A stretch of 32,299 bases of DNA from a virus, in IMG/VR virus record IMGVR_UViG_3300025138_007131, positions 1 to 32,299 of that record; one strand, 5' to 3'. Shown in pieces: positions 1-7,608 of this stretch (the stretch's first letter is position 1; every line of letters begins with the position of its first letter). The notes beneath the pieces are model-generated. The model saw only the letters and a program-made list of their open reading frames with translations, was not told where the DNA came from and did no database searches. The position numbers and the translations under genes are program-made.

Positions 1-1040
1 CAGGTACTACGTATACCGCCTAGCAAGTCCTGTATTGTAGCTTGAACATCGCCTCTATACGGAACAAGAACTTCTCGGCCTTCTGAGCTACGATAATCTT
101 TAAGACCACCAAAGTGTTTTTTATTTGCGGCGTCACTGCTCATGCCGTAAAACTGTACAAACTGTTTTTCTTGAATTACTCTATTACCGACACTGTCTGA
201 TAATTCATCAGTTAAGTATTTCTTAGTTATTACTTCCCCGCCGCCTTGATCATGCCCAGCAAGCATACCACCAAGCATAACATAATCTGCTCCACCTGCA
301 AAGGCTTTAGCGACATCTCCAGGGCAAGTACACCCACCGTCAGCAATAACGTGACCCCCAAGTCCATGGGCGGCGTCTGCACATTCGATAACCGCAGATA
401 ACTGCGGGTATCCAACACCAGTTTGAATCCTAGTAGTGCAAACAGACCCGGGACCAATGCCCACTTTAACAATATCAGCTCCAGCAAGAATCAATTCCTC
501 CGTCATTTCTCCAGTAACTACGTTACCTGCTATAATTACAATATTTGGATATAAAGTTCTAAACTCTGCAACCACATCTCTAAAACGACTACTATAGCCA
601 TTTGCTACATCAATACATACATATTTTAATTGGTCTCCAACTTGCTCGTATACATCACGAAATTTTTGATGATCTGCATCTGTAATACCAATACTCATTG
701 ACACGTACTCAGTTCTAGCAGGATCATGTGATCTATCGTCTACATCAAAATATCCAACCAGATCATTAACACTATAAGTCTTCACTAAGCATGTCATGAT
801 GCCTTGCAAAGCTAGTGTATCTGCCATTTCAAATGTTCCAACTCCATCCATATTACTTGCCATGATAGGAATACCACGCCAGTGTCTATATTCATCAGTA
901 GTGTCTGGTAATATAGATTTATAGTTACGGAACGTAAATCCTCTTTCTAAGTCAACTTCTTTACGTGATCCTAGTGTGCTTCTTTTAGGACGTATTAAAA
1001 CATCCTTGTAGTCCAATTTCATATCTTCTTCAATACGCAT
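1..1040 (-). CDS. guaC: GMP reductase, 3' end cut by window edge
   Basis: NADPH-dependent GMP reductase, converting GMP to IMP in the cytosol (purine interconversion). I translated it by hand from ATG at 1040; the reading frame is open to base 1, so the C-terminus is missing. The catalytic loop reads [13 protein letters not shown] with the thioimidate cysteine. It is followed by [22 protein letters not shown] and [14 protein letters not shown], and later by FYGMSS and [12 protein letters not shown]. These distinguish GMP reductase from IMP dehydrogenase, and no CBS domains are seen. The ATG overlaps the stop of the upstream oxygenase by one base (TAATG), so translation is probably coupled. 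In a phage it would recycle host GMP toward adenine nucleotides together with the ribonucleotide reductase genes downstream. The family call is firm; the role in infection is inferred. Confidence 0.93.
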   Translation of the reverse strand, partial: MRIEEDMKLDYKDVLIRPKRSTLGSRKEVDLERGFTFRNYKSILPDTTDEYRHWRGIPIMASNMDGVGTFEMADTLALQGIMTCLVKTYSVNDLVGYFDVDDRSHDPARTEYVSMSIGITDADHQKFRDVYEQVGDQLKYVCIDVANGYSSRFRDVVAEFRTLYPNIVIIAGNVVTGEMTEELILAGADIVKVGIGPGSVCTTRIQTGVGYPQLSAVIECADAAHGLGGHVIADGGCTCPGDVAKAFAGGADYVMLGGMLAGHDQGGGEVITKKYLTDELSDSVGNRVIQEKQFVQFYGMSSDAANKKHFGGLKDYRSSEGREVLVPYRGDVQATIQDLLGGIRST

Positions 1041-1606
1041 TATCTCACTCCATAATTGAACGACATACTTACTCGTTCTCCGTTACTTCTACTTCCTTGT
1101 ACACTGTGTCTTAACCAGCCAGGAAAAATTAATACCTTACCTACTTCTGGTTTATAGGTTGCTTTTTGTGATGTAAAATTATTATATGTTTCTAATGGTG
1201 GCATATAATATTGACTATCGTCGTCTCTGTAAAATTCTATATCGCCACATTCATCATCAGGAATATTTAAATATAAAACTCCACTAAGTATAGAATCTTG
1301 GTGATTATGAACTGTATTATAATCTCCGTAGTTATTAACACAGAACCATGTATTATATAATTTTAAGGGAGGTAATCCTGCTTGTGAACAACATAATTTA
1401 ATTGTCTGATCTAATTCTATTAGTAGTTCAACATGTTCAGGTGGCAAAACAGTACCTTCACTTTGCCAACCTCCATAGTTAGTTAATTGTATACCTTTGG
1501 TGTTATCTTTTAATGTTAATGCATATTGCCTAACTGCGTCTAAGTTAGCAGTTAGTTTCTTATGCCATACTAAAGTTGGAAACCAAATATCCGCCTTTAG
1601 ATCCAT
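1040..1606 (-). CDS. 2OG-Fe(II) oxygenase family protein
   Basis: A 188-residue protein of the phage-type putative 2-oxoglutarate/Fe(II) dioxygenase group. The iron-binding HxD is in [11 protein letters not shown]. The distal His is in [11 protein letters not shown], followed by the 2OG-contacting Arg in [10 protein letters not shown]. The N-terminus ([13 protein letters not shown]) is the usual opening of this family. Such proteins are common in T4-like marine phages and their substrate is not known; hydroxylation of a protein or of nucleic acid are both possible. It lies between bS21 (3-base gap) and guaC (1-base overlap) and probably shares the promoter at 1923-1952. Confidence 0.82.
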   Translation of the reverse strand: MDLKADIWFPTLVWHKKLTANLDAVRQYALTLKDNTKGIQLTNYGGWQSEGTVLPPEHVELLIELDQTIKLCCSQAGLPPLKLYNTWFCVNNYGDYNTVHNHQDSILSGVLYLNIPDDECGDIEFYRDDDSQYYMPPLETYNNFTSQKATYKPEVGKVLIFPGWLRHSVQGSRSNGERVSMSFNYGVR

Positions 1607-1609
1607 AAG

Positions 1610-1861
1610 TTAAAGCCCCCATTGCTCATTTAGTTTTTGTTGTTTTTTAAGCCAACGAGCTCTACCTGCGGCTTTTGCCTTTGCACGTTTTTCACTTGGC
1701 TTTGTATAATGTGATCTTTCACGTAACTCTTGCATTAATCCTGATTCTTGTATTTTCTTTTTAAATTTACGTAATGCAAAATTAACATCATTATTACGTA
1801 CTTCAACATATAAGCCGGCCCCTAAGTCTTTAGGTGCTCCCCGTTTATCATTTCTTCTCAA
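1610..1861 (-). CDS. rpsU: Phage-encoded ribosomal protein bS21
   Basis: Small basic homologue of bacterial bS21, the 30S protein near the mRNA exit site that helps initiation. The core reads LYVEVRNNDVNFALRKFKKK, followed by HYTKPSEKRAKAKAAGRARW, matching bS21 with a short N-terminal extension. I place the start at TTG 1861 because an excellent Shine-Dalgarno, AAAGGAGG, lies 5 bases before it. The in-frame ATG at 1879 lies upstream of that site and would put it inside the gene. The TTG start gives 83 residues and a 14-base overlap with the preceding gene. Phage bS21 is known from marine phages and is thought to bias host ribosomes to phage mRNAs; that role here is inferred. A promoter and a palindromic leader lie just upstream. 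Confidence 0.88.
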   Translation of the reverse strand: MRRNDKRGAPKDLGAGLYVEVRNNDVNFALRKFKKKIQESGLMQELRERSHYTKPSEKRAKAKAAGRARWLKKQQKLNEQWGL

Positions 1862-2252
1862 AATTGCCTCCTTTGGCATTGGATATATTATCTAGATTAT
1901 ATATCCTGTTTAAGCTAAGTTTATTATAATACGAATCCTCCCCTTTTGTCAACCAGAAAGTGTTCGTATTGCTGATAAAATATGATGTAAGATCGTGTAT
2001 CTTAGCTGGACAGTTGTCTATACATAAAATTACAGTGTCAGCTATCTTATGTAAACTTAATAGCCAATCAACATCTTGATCATATTCTTCAGGTTCATAT
2101 ACATATACATTAACAGATGTTTTCCATTCTGCTAAAATATTGTGTAATTCGTTTTTAATAAAGTCGTCAGGGTATATTAGTAAAAAGTTGTATGCTTTAT
2201 TAAATAATTTATCGGGTGGAGTTATTACAGTGATTTTATCCAAAGGGCACAC
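1848..2252 (-). CDS. Conserved phage protein of unknown function
   Basis: A 134-residue soluble protein starting at GTG 2252, which overlaps the stop of the upstream membrane protein (TAGTG). The pattern is alternating strand and helix: ITVITPPDKLFNKAYNFLLI, then NVYVYEPEEYDQDVDWLLSL, then DTVILCIDNC and NTFWLTKGEDSYYNKLSLNRIY. This suggests a small alpha/beta Rossmann-like fold. It resembles an uncharacterised protein I associate with T4-like marine phages, but I assign no function. Its 3' third carries the promoter and the palindrome that serve the bS21 gene, and its stop lies inside bS21. Confidence 0.7.
   Translation of the reverse strand: MCPLDKITVITPPDKLFNKAYNFLLIYPDDFIKNELHNILAEWKTSVNVYVYEPEEYDQDVDWLLSLHKIADTVILCIDNCPAKIHDLTSYFISNTNTFWLTKGEDSYYNKLSLNRIYNLDNISNAKGGNFEKK
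1880..1905 (-). promoter_or_regulatory. Near-perfect 26-bp palindrome in the bS21 leader
   Basis: The sequence runs from GGATATAT to ATATATCC around a central ATCTAGAT and is self-complementary except for one symmetric mismatched pair. In RNA it would form an 8-bp stem extended by the central palindrome. It lies between the predicted transcription start (about 1916) and the Shine-Dalgarno at 1866-1873, only a few bases before the latter. It could be a translational operator for bS21 or a DNA operator. It also encodes part of the upstream protein, so chance AT-richness cannot be excluded. Confidence 0.5.
1923..1952 (-). promoter_or_regulatory. Sigma-70-type promoter inside the upstream gene
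   Basis: On the minus strand TGGTTGACA (-35 at 1952-1947) is followed after 18 bases by TATAAT (-10 at 1928-1923). It lies within the coding region of the 134-residue protein and would drive bS21, the oxygenase and guaC. It carries the extended GGTTGACA shared by five other promoters in this window. Confidence 0.65.
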
Positions 2253-4330
2253 TATTTTTTAAGTTTATTAAAAATTGTATCGTCATTTTGCTCTGCATTT
2301 TGTTGATAGCCTTTGGTTTGTTCTCCGTCAGCTTCTTGTCTGATGTACGTTTTAGGAGCATATTTTTCTTCATCTTCCCAAGGTAGTTTATCGATTACTC
2401 CTTGTATATACCATTTTTTATACTGCTTTAGTGTCTCGTTTGGATTTTTATCTTTCCATACATTCTTAGCTGATAAGAATTCTTCAGTCTGATCTTTAGC
2501 ATCATATTCGTCTTTACGTGCTTGTTGTTCAGCGGTTAATTCTTCCGAGTTTGACTCTTCCGATAATTTTACTTTTTTTTTGGGTTCTTCGATTTCTTCT
2601 AATTCATTAGTCGGAGTAGACTCATCTGGCATAGGTTCAAAATCTTTTTTATACGGATTAGGAGATTGGTCATCTACTTGTGTGTCTTTAAGCTCTTGTA
2701 GTTTTTCTTCATCAAATTCATGATCTAGTATCTCTTGGTCAACATCTTCGTATTGTGGTTCTTCTATAGGTTTAGGCTTATCATCTTTTGGTCCTTGATT
2801 CCTAGCTATTGCATTACCTCGTATTGTCTCGTAGTCACGACGTTCTTTTTGTCTCCTACTGTCTCTAGCAAAATCAAATGTATACTGACTTGCAATTAAT
2901 AGTAAGACAGCTAGTGGATCAAATACAAATATAATAATTAGTATTACCCAACGTACTGCTTCTTCAAGCATTGTTTTATCTGCGGCTTCACCGTAAACAA
3001 ATTCAGCAATGTACTTAATAGGACCAACTTCAGCTTCAAGCATACGATACTCTGCTTCTAGCTTATATTTTTCTTCGGTAAGTAAATCAACTTCAGCTTC
3101 TGTAGTTTTGATACGTGCCAGTTGTTCGTCAATAGCCGCATCTATTTCATCTGCTTTGTCTGTTTGTGCTAGTTGTCCACGTAGTCTTTCTATTAATGCT
3201 TGACTGTTTACAACTTGCGATTCTGCACTTTCTCGTAGTCTTTGTATTTCATCTCTTGCAGTTTGTATAACAGGAGATTCAGTTTGACGTACTTCGTCTA
3301 TCTTACTCAACATAGTAAGTTCACGTTCTTTGAGTGTAGGTATCAAACTTGTGCGAATATCTTTAACTACATTTGATAGCCTTGTTCGTTCTGCATCTAC
3401 AGATGAAGTTGCTTCTGACCGTAGCCTACTTATTTCCTCATTAATTGTACTAATACGTAATTTCTGTTGTTCTATCCAAGTATTGATCGCGGCACGTGTT
3501 CGTGGACCTACACTTCCGTCTGCATTAGCACCTGCTGTCTGTTGTGCTTGTTTAATTTGCTCACGTTCACCACTTGCTACTTGTCCTTCAACTTTTGATA
3601 TAGTTGCTTGTATACTAGCAATTTGATCTATTAAAGGTTGTACGGCTGAGTTATCAACTTTTAGTCCTGCAATAGTTCCTTCGTATTCTTTTGCACTTGT
3701 TTCTAGTCTAATAATTTCTGCTTGTATGTTACTTAATTGATCTTCATAAGGCTTAGTACGATTTGCATCTCCTGCTCTTGCATCTGTAATGATTTGATTC
3801 TGTTGTGCAATAGCAGGTTTAATTCTATCAAATGCTTTGTCAATACGATCTTGTTCTTTATCTATCTGTGCTTGTAGATTTGCATCGCTACCAGTACCAC
3901 TAGTTTCAAGTTGTTTAATCTTTAATTCAGAACGATCAATAACGGCATCAAGTCTAGCCAGCTCAGTAGTTATTTGTTCTACTTTAGCTATACTTTCTTC
4001 ACTAGCACTTGTTTGTTCGATATGTGCTTTAGACAGATATCCAAAGATACCCATACTAGTAATAAACATTAGCACAACTACGGCTGTTGCTAGGTAATAT
4101 CTAAGCCACCATGTTGCTTGTGTCCAATACCTATGTAACCATACTGCGGTTACAAGTTTAGCAATTTCAAGTGTACCTCCCATTATCATAATTGGGATAG
4201 CGGCCGCGGCAAAAATAGCTACCAGACCTGCTACGGAATAATATATTGCTACGGCACTAATTGACAATGCCGTTATCATTGTGAGTATTGCTAAGAACAT
4301 GTTATAGTATTTACCGGGTTTTAATGCCAT
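2252..4330 (-). CDS. Large membrane coiled-coil protein, DUF4407-like
   Basis: A 692-residue protein. Residues about 10-100 hold three or four membrane segments (MFLAILTMITALSISAVAIY; YLATAVVVLMFITSMGIFGY). Residues about 105-440 form a long, Ala/Gln/Glu-rich coiled coil, and another hydrophobic pair follows near 460-490 (WVILIIIFVFDPLAVLLLIA). The last 200 residues are an acidic, Pro/Glu/Lys-rich cytoplasmic tail. This layout is that of DUF4407-like phage membrane proteins. Within the coiled coil, near residue 270, NADGSVGPRTRAAINTWIEQ resembles a peptidoglycan-binding-domain repeat. It is the first gene of the bS21-guaC run, with the next start overlapping its stop. The role is unknown; sensing or reshaping the envelope during infection is a guess. 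Confidence 0.75.
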   Translation of the reverse strand: MALKPGKYYNMFLAILTMITALSISAVAIYYSVAGLVAIFAAAAIPIMIMGGTLEIAKLVTAVWLHRYWTQATWWLRYYLATAVVVLMFITSMGIFGYLSKAHIEQTSASEESIAKVEQITTELARLDAVIDRSELKIKQLETSGTGSDANLQAQIDKEQDRIDKAFDRIKPAIAQQNQIITDARAGDANRTKPYEDQLSNIQAEIIRLETSAKEYEGTIAGLKVDNSAVQPLIDQIASIQATISKVEGQVASGEREQIKQAQQTAGANADGSVGPRTRAAINTWIEQQKLRISTINEEISRLRSEATSSVDAERTRLSNVVKDIRTSLIPTLKERELTMLSKIDEVRQTESPVIQTARDEIQRLRESAESQVVNSQALIERLRGQLAQTDKADEIDAAIDEQLARIKTTEAEVDLLTEEKYKLEAEYRMLEAEVGPIKYIAEFVYGEAADKTMLEEAVRWVILIIIFVFDPLAVLLLIASQYTFDFARDSRRQKERRDYETIRGNAIARNQGPKDDKPKPIEEPQYEDVDQEILDHEFDEEKLQELKDTQVDDQSPNPYKKDFEPMPDESTPTNELEEIEEPKKKVKLSEESNSEELTAEQQARKDEYDAKDQTEEFLSAKNVWKDKNPNETLKQYKKWYIQGVIDKLPWEDEEKYAPKTYIRQEADGEQTKGYQQNAEQNDDTIFNKLKK

Positions 4331-4345
4331 ATATAAAGTACCTGT

Positions 4346-4786
4346 TTATGAATAAATGAATCTCCAACCATCGTGACCTGCTTCTTTACAGGCAGTTTCT
4401 TCGAACGATCGTTGCTTGCCGTTTTTTACAATAGTACTGTATAACACTCTACAAAACCCGCTACCCATTGGGTATCCGTGTACTGCTTTTACACCGCCTT
4501 TTGCATTAGACTCGTACCAATGAAATATTTGGCCGTAGTCTGATTCTAAGGCAGAGTAAACTGCCATAGTTTGTTTTTGTTTTTGTACGTCTGTCAAACT
4601 ATAATACTTGTCATTTAATAAATTGTATCCAAGTGTTATTGCTGACCCGCTTGCCGTATATGGACCACTAACTGAATTTTGAATAGTTGATGTTTGGTAT
4701 GCAGTATTATGGTTACTACATCCAACTACACTACTTATAATTACCATTAATGTTAAGAATTTCCCAACTGCCGTTAAGTTTCTCAC
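4346..4786 (-). CDS. Lipoprotein, 17-kDa surface antigen-like (RT0821/Lpp0805 type)
   Basis: I choose GTG 4786 as start because AAAGAGGAG lies 6 bases upstream. It gives a lipoprotein signal, RNLTAVGKFLTLMVIISSVVGC, whose lipobox cysteine is followed by SNHN. The mature part contains LTDVQKQKQTMAVYSALES and the C-terminal pattern GFCRVLYSTIVKNGKQ, ACKEAGHDGWRFI. That pattern matches the conserved Cys-Cys/W end of the 17-kDa surface-antigen-like family common in Alphaproteobacteria. A longer frame extends to 4924 but would bury the signal sequence. The gene overlaps the preceding lipoprotein gene by 56 bases. Phage lipoproteins often block superinfection or act in lysis; neither is shown here. 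Confidence 0.72.
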   Translation of the reverse strand: MRNLTAVGKFLTLMVIISSVVGCSNHNTAYQTSTIQNSVSGPYTASGSAITLGYNLLNDKYYSLTDVQKQKQTMAVYSALESDYGQIFHWYESNAKGGVKAVHGYPMGSGFCRVLYSTIVKNGKQRSFEETACKEAGHDGWRFIYS

Positions 4787-5054
4787 ATCGAACTCCTCTT
4801 TGTCTATATCCTTGGCCGTTTCGATATTCAGTAAAGAAAAACTCTTCACATGACTTATCAATACCACCTCGTTGGATTGCCATTTGTTGTCCTGGTCGAT
4901 CCGTACATTGTAGAGTAGTATCACTTGACACTACCCCGTCCTTTTTTGAAATAGTTTGATCGGTATAACAGTACGGAGTTTGATAAACAACTTTGTCATT
5001 GCTCGAACACCCTGCAAGGGTAACTGCAATGATAACTGCAATTATCCTAATCAT
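4731..5054 (-). CDS. Small cysteine-rich lipoprotein
   Basis: A 107-residue lipoprotein with signal MIRIIAVIIAVTLAGC and lipobox LAGC. The mature part has four more cysteines (PYCYTD, LQCTDR, KSCEEF, RCEKLNGSWEI), likely forming disulfides in the periplasm. The RCEKLNGSWEI ending resembles the ACR-GSW ending of 17-kDa surface-antigen-like proteins, so it may be a diverged relative of the next gene. It starts 1 base after the LPP20-like gene and overlaps the following one, so the three are probably one transcript from the promoter at 5579-5606. Confidence 0.75.
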   Translation of the reverse strand: MIRIIAVIIAVTLAGCSSNDKVVYQTPYCYTDQTISKKDGVVSSDTTLQCTDRPGQQMAIQRGGIDKSCEEFFFTEYRNGQGYRQRGVRCEKLNGSWEILNINGNYK

Positions 5055-5055
5055 T

Positions 5056-5535
5056 TTATCTAACCGCTTGAGATGTTATTAATCCGTCAAACACTTCTCT
5101 AGGCATACGTAATTTTACAAATGTGTAATGATTGCCTGCGTAAATGTATGTACCACGTTCTTCTTCTAAATGTTGTGTGACTGCGGTATCAGTTACTTTG
5201 TAAGAAATATCTGTAGTAGTATTTTTTACATCGTTCTTAAAACTAATTTTAGTTTCGCTATTAACTCTACCGTTAATACGTTTAGCAAAGTTATTCATTG
5301 CTATTGCATACATTTGCTCTTCAGCCGCTTGTTGATATCGACTTTCGCCTGCACCGCATGCATAAACATAATCTTTCTTCCACCAAAACCAACCTTCGGA
5401 TCCAGCTTGAGCACAACTTGCATACCATTTAGGTTGTGCATAGCTGTCACGTTCTGCGATTTCTACTGTAGAACTACATGCTCCTAAGGTTGCTAATGCC
5501 GCGACTACTGTAGCCGTTTTGATAATATTCTTCAT
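5056..5535 (-). CDS. LPP20-like lipoprotein
   Basis: The start is taken at ATG 5535 because GGAGG sits 6 bases before it; an in-frame ATG at 5547 overlaps that site. The protein (159 residues) has signal MKNIIKTATVVAALATLGAC with lipobox LGAC. It continues with PKWY, YACGAGESRYQQAAEEQMYA, NNFAKRINGRVNSETK and VTDTAVTQHLEEERGTYIYA. This arrangement (PxWY, GxG-S, helix, then a strand-rich end finishing with VKLRMPRE) is typical of LPP20-family outer-membrane lipoproteins. It is the first gene after a strong sigma-70-type promoter. The function in a phage is unknown. Confidence 0.75.
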   Translation of the reverse strand: MKNIIKTATVVAALATLGACSSTVEIAERDSYAQPKWYASCAQAGSEGWFWWKKDYVYACGAGESRYQQAAEEQMYAIAMNNFAKRINGRVNSETKISFKNDVKNTTTDISYKVTDTAVTQHLEEERGTYIYAGNHYTFVKLRMPREVFDGLITSQAVR

Positions 5536-5578
5536 TTGAGCCTCCATGTGCCTTTAATGTTTGTTAACTTATACTACG

Positions 5579-5606
5579 AGTATAACACAAGTTATAGGAT
5601 TGTCAA
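5579..5606 (-). promoter_or_regulatory. Sigma-70-type promoter for the lipoprotein genes
   Basis: AAGGTTGACA (-35 at 5606-5601), 16-base spacer, TATACT (-10 at 5584-5579). The upstream flank is AACCAAAAAAGGTT, an inverted repeat of AACC/GGTT also seen beside the promoter at 6669-6696. Confidence 0.75.
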
Positions 5607-5623
5607 CCTTTTTTGGTTAACCT

Positions 5624-6193
5624 TTATGGCCACCTGTAAAAAACATGTGTTCCAATTCTACCAACTAGATCCAACTCAGGTGCCCATTTAGGCGATACAT
5701 AGTCTGCATGATAATGTGTTGAACCTTCTGTAATACCTCTATACTTTCTGTTTACCATAATCATATATGATACAGTTTGAGCTCGTCTCCAGGAGTCACT
5801 GTCATATACTGTATCGCTCTTTCCATCGCAATACCAACTAAACTGACACTTGTGTCGGACAGGGTAATACTCACGTTCGCTGTCGAGTAAATCTTTATGT
5901 TGTTTTGTTTTCCAACTTTCTCGCATTTTTGCTTGCATTACTACTGCACAAACATTGTCAGGATAACGTTTGTCATTTACTCTATTAAGAGTTACGTCTG
6001 CGACAGCAAATTGACCTGCTAATGATTCTGCTCTAGCTTCAAAATAAATATTTGTAGCAAGACAGTATAGATCTGGTTCAGATGTTGCAGTATACAATTC
6101 GTCCGGTTGTGCCTGTTGAAGTGTTGTTGCGATACCTGCATGTGAGAATGTACACATCAGAACCACGGTTAAAGATACAAAGAATGTTTTCAT
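5624..6193 (-). CDS. SleB-type cell wall hydrolase, exported
   Basis: Start at ATG 6193, preceded by AAGGAAG; in-frame codons back to 6226 are ignored. The protein has 189 residues. The signal peptide MKTFFVSLTVVLMCTFSHA is followed by the hydrolase domain. LYCLATNIYFEARAESLAGQ carries the catalytic Glu (about E52). Then come VADVTLNRV, PDNVCAVV, CQFSWYCDG and GSTHYHADYVSPKWA. These are the hallmark motifs of the SleB/CwlJ family, which cuts peptidoglycan. With a Sec signal it would act in the periplasm, either as the lysis enzyme or to open the wall locally. It is followed by the lipoprotein promoter. Confidence 0.88.
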   Translation of the reverse strand: MKTFFVSLTVVLMCTFSHAGIATTLQQAQPDELYTATSEPDLYCLATNIYFEARAESLAGQFAVADVTLNRVNDKRYPDNVCAVVMQAKMRESWKTKQHKDLLDSEREYYPVRHKCQFSWYCDGKSDTVYDSDSWRRAQTVSYMIMVNRKYRGITEGSTHYHADYVSPKWAPELDLVGRIGTHVFYRWP

Positions 6194-6264
6194 TTTTTTC
6201 TTCCTTAAGTTATTATAGCCCGTCATATATTTAAACCCAAAATTACGTAATTAATGTACATACT

Positions 6265-6636
6265 TTAGTTACGTCTCATATTTGCGATATCAACTGCATC
6301 TTCTTTCTTGTCTGCAAACACAGGAACCATATTGCTCTTGTGCATTGTTGCAATACCTAACAGTTGCCTTTCGCCACTATATGTCATAGACTCTTTTACT
6401 GTTCCATGTCCACAAATTTTGTTACTAGTGGGCAGGCCTCTAGCACCGTCTCTATAGTCAGGAATCGTATTAACTGGAATTTTTGGCTTCTTTGCAAGTT
6501 GTTCAGGATGACATCCCATTTTACGCAACCATTTGTCGTGTTCAACTTGTGCCTGTTTGTCTTTTGCTGTAAGACCTTTTGCCTTACGCTTCTTAGTATT
6601 GAGCGTGGACATACCACGTACTAAATGCATTGTCAT
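6265..6636 (-). CDS. Conserved phage protein of unknown function
   Basis: A 123-residue basic protein starting at ATG 6636, with AAGGTAGG 5 bases upstream. It has a Lys-rich N-terminus (NTKKRKAKGLTAKDKQAQ) and a conserved-looking C-terminal half: SGERQLLGIATMHKSNMVPV, then DAVDIANMRRN. I recognise this C-terminal pattern from proteins of T4-like marine phages but know of no assigned function. It is the first gene after the promoter at 6669-6696. Confidence 0.75.
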   Translation of the reverse strand: MTMHLVRGMSTLNTKKRKAKGLTAKDKQAQVEHDKWLRKMGCHPEQLAKKPKIPVNTIPDYRDGARGLPTSNKICGHGTVKESMTYSGERQLLGIATMHKSNMVPVFADKKEDAVDIANMRRN

Positions 6637-6668
6637 ATTGCCTACCTTATGCCTTTAACTGTATAAAC

Positions 6669-6696
6669 AGTATAGCACAATATAAGTATATGTCAA
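6669..6696 (-). promoter_or_regulatory. Sigma-70-type promoter
   Basis: TAGGTTGACA (-35 at 6696-6691), 16-base spacer, TATACT (-10 at 6674-6669), with AACCAAAATAGGTT upstream. It begins immediately downstream of the stop of the 98-residue exported protein and drives the gene at 6265-6636. Confidence 0.75.
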
Positions 6697-6706
6697 CCTA
6701 TTTTGG

Positions 6707-7003
6707 TTAAGCTGATGTAGGAGAGTAGATAGGATGCTTTTGTAACATTGTTGGCTTACCATCTTCTACCACGGTACGAAAGTCAACTAATGCACATCCT
6801 GCTTCTTTAATAGAAACTTCGCTGTTATATGCTCTTTGGGCATGTTCCATTAATCCGTTAAGTAACTCGGCCTGGTTAACCATATAGTAATCAATACACT
6901 CAGTCTTTGTGGTAAAGATAAGTTGTTGACTATAAAATTCTTTTTCGTTACCATTAGCTAACAGAGTAGCTAATGCATAAATTGTTATAATAATAGTTTG
7001 CAT
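6707..7003 (-). CDS. Small exported protein with two cysteines
   Basis: A 98-residue protein beginning MQTIIITIYALATLLANG, which looks like a Sec signal peptide. The mature part has two cysteines (TECIDYY and AGCALVDF), consistent with one disulfide in the periplasm. It has no recognised domain and no lipobox. It lies 10 bases downstream of the thermonuclease and ends just before the promoter of the next gene. Confidence 0.65.
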   Translation of the reverse strand: MQTIIITIYALATLLANGNEKEFYSQQLIFTTKTECIDYYMVNQAELLNGLMEHAQRAYNSEVSIKEAGCALVDFRTVVEDGKPTMLQKHPIYSPTSA

Positions 7004-7013
7004 GGTCGCTCTA

Positions 7014-7481
7014 TTAATCCTCCATTAACTTTACAGCGGCATCGTACTCTTCTTGAGTTACTACACCTTCATTAAGTAGTCGTTCTCTATTTGCTAGATG
7101 TTGTGCATCAATGTCATCTTTATTTCCACCATAGTAAGGTACAGCATGTCCATTGTTAACCATTATATCAGTTGCAAATTTTGTTTCAATCATAAAGTCA
7201 CCTAGAATACGTCCAAACTTTCCTTTTGCATCTTCTCCACTTTTATCAATTTCAGTTTTTAGATGTTGAATAGATCCAACTGGTAATAATCCTTTAAGAT
7301 GTTCTTTCGCCGCTAAGCCAAAAGTTTTTTCTACTTTATCTCGTGTTCTTGATTCTGGAGTATCGATGCCCATCATTCGAACACGTTCTTTATGCATCCA
7401 AACACCAAACCCTAGATCAATATCAATATCAACAGTGTCTCCATCTACTACTCTTAAAATTTTACATTTGTATTCATACAT
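7014..7481 (-). CDS. Thermonuclease (staphylococcal nuclease family)
   Basis: A 155-residue calcium-dependent nuclease-fold protein. Visible motifs are VVDGDTVDIDIDLG, RVRMMGIDTPES (catalytic Arg35, Asp40, Glu43) and GKFGRILGDF (second catalytic Arg, about R91), then NNGHAVPYYGG. It has no signal peptide, so it should act in the cytosol, perhaps degrading host DNA or RNA; in other settings the fold binds nucleic acid. Its ATG overlaps the end of the 44-residue gene upstream by eight bases, with CAGGAG as ribosome binding site. Confidence 0.9.
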   Translation of the reverse strand: MYEYKCKILRVVDGDTVDIDIDLGFGVWMHKERVRMMGIDTPESRTRDKVEKTFGLAAKEHLKGLLPVGSIQHLKTEIDKSGEDAKGKFGRILGDFMIETKFATDIMVNNGHAVPYYGGNKDDIDAQHLANRERLLNEGVVTQEEYDAAVKLMED

Positions 7482-7608
7482 TTTTCTTCTCCTGGTTTAT
7501 TTTATCAATTATTTGGCGTTGTTCTTGTATAATTTGTTGTTGTCTCTCTAACTCTAAGAACTGCTTATCAGTATCACTTGTTTGTGGGAATTTAATTACA
7601 TTTTCCAT
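7474..7608 (-). CDS. Small coiled-coil protein, 44 residues
   Basis: I found this by translating the gap upstream of the nuclease. ATG 7608 to TGA 7474 encodes MENVIKFPQTSDTDKQFLEL followed by a Gln/Glu/Arg/Ile-rich helix (QIIQEQRQIIDKINQEKK). Its ATG shares a base with the stop of the gene before it (TAATG) and its end overlaps the nuclease start. The continuous chain of overlaps supports it as a real gene. Function unknown; the helix suggests oligomerisation or a partner protein. Confidence 0.65.
   Translation of the reverse strand: MENVIKFPQTSDTDKQFLELERQQQIIQEQRQIIDKINQEKKNV

Noticed and set aside
3009-4097. Open frames on the plus strand opposite the large membrane coiled-coil gene
   Set aside because: Ser/Ala/Cys-rich translations typical of the antisense of a repetitive coiled coil; no ribosome binding sites or family motifs.
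4787-4924. N-terminal extension of the 17-kDa-like lipoprotein gene up to 4924
   Set aside because: It would bury the lipoprotein signal and lies mostly in another gene; GTG 4786 has the good ribosome binding site.
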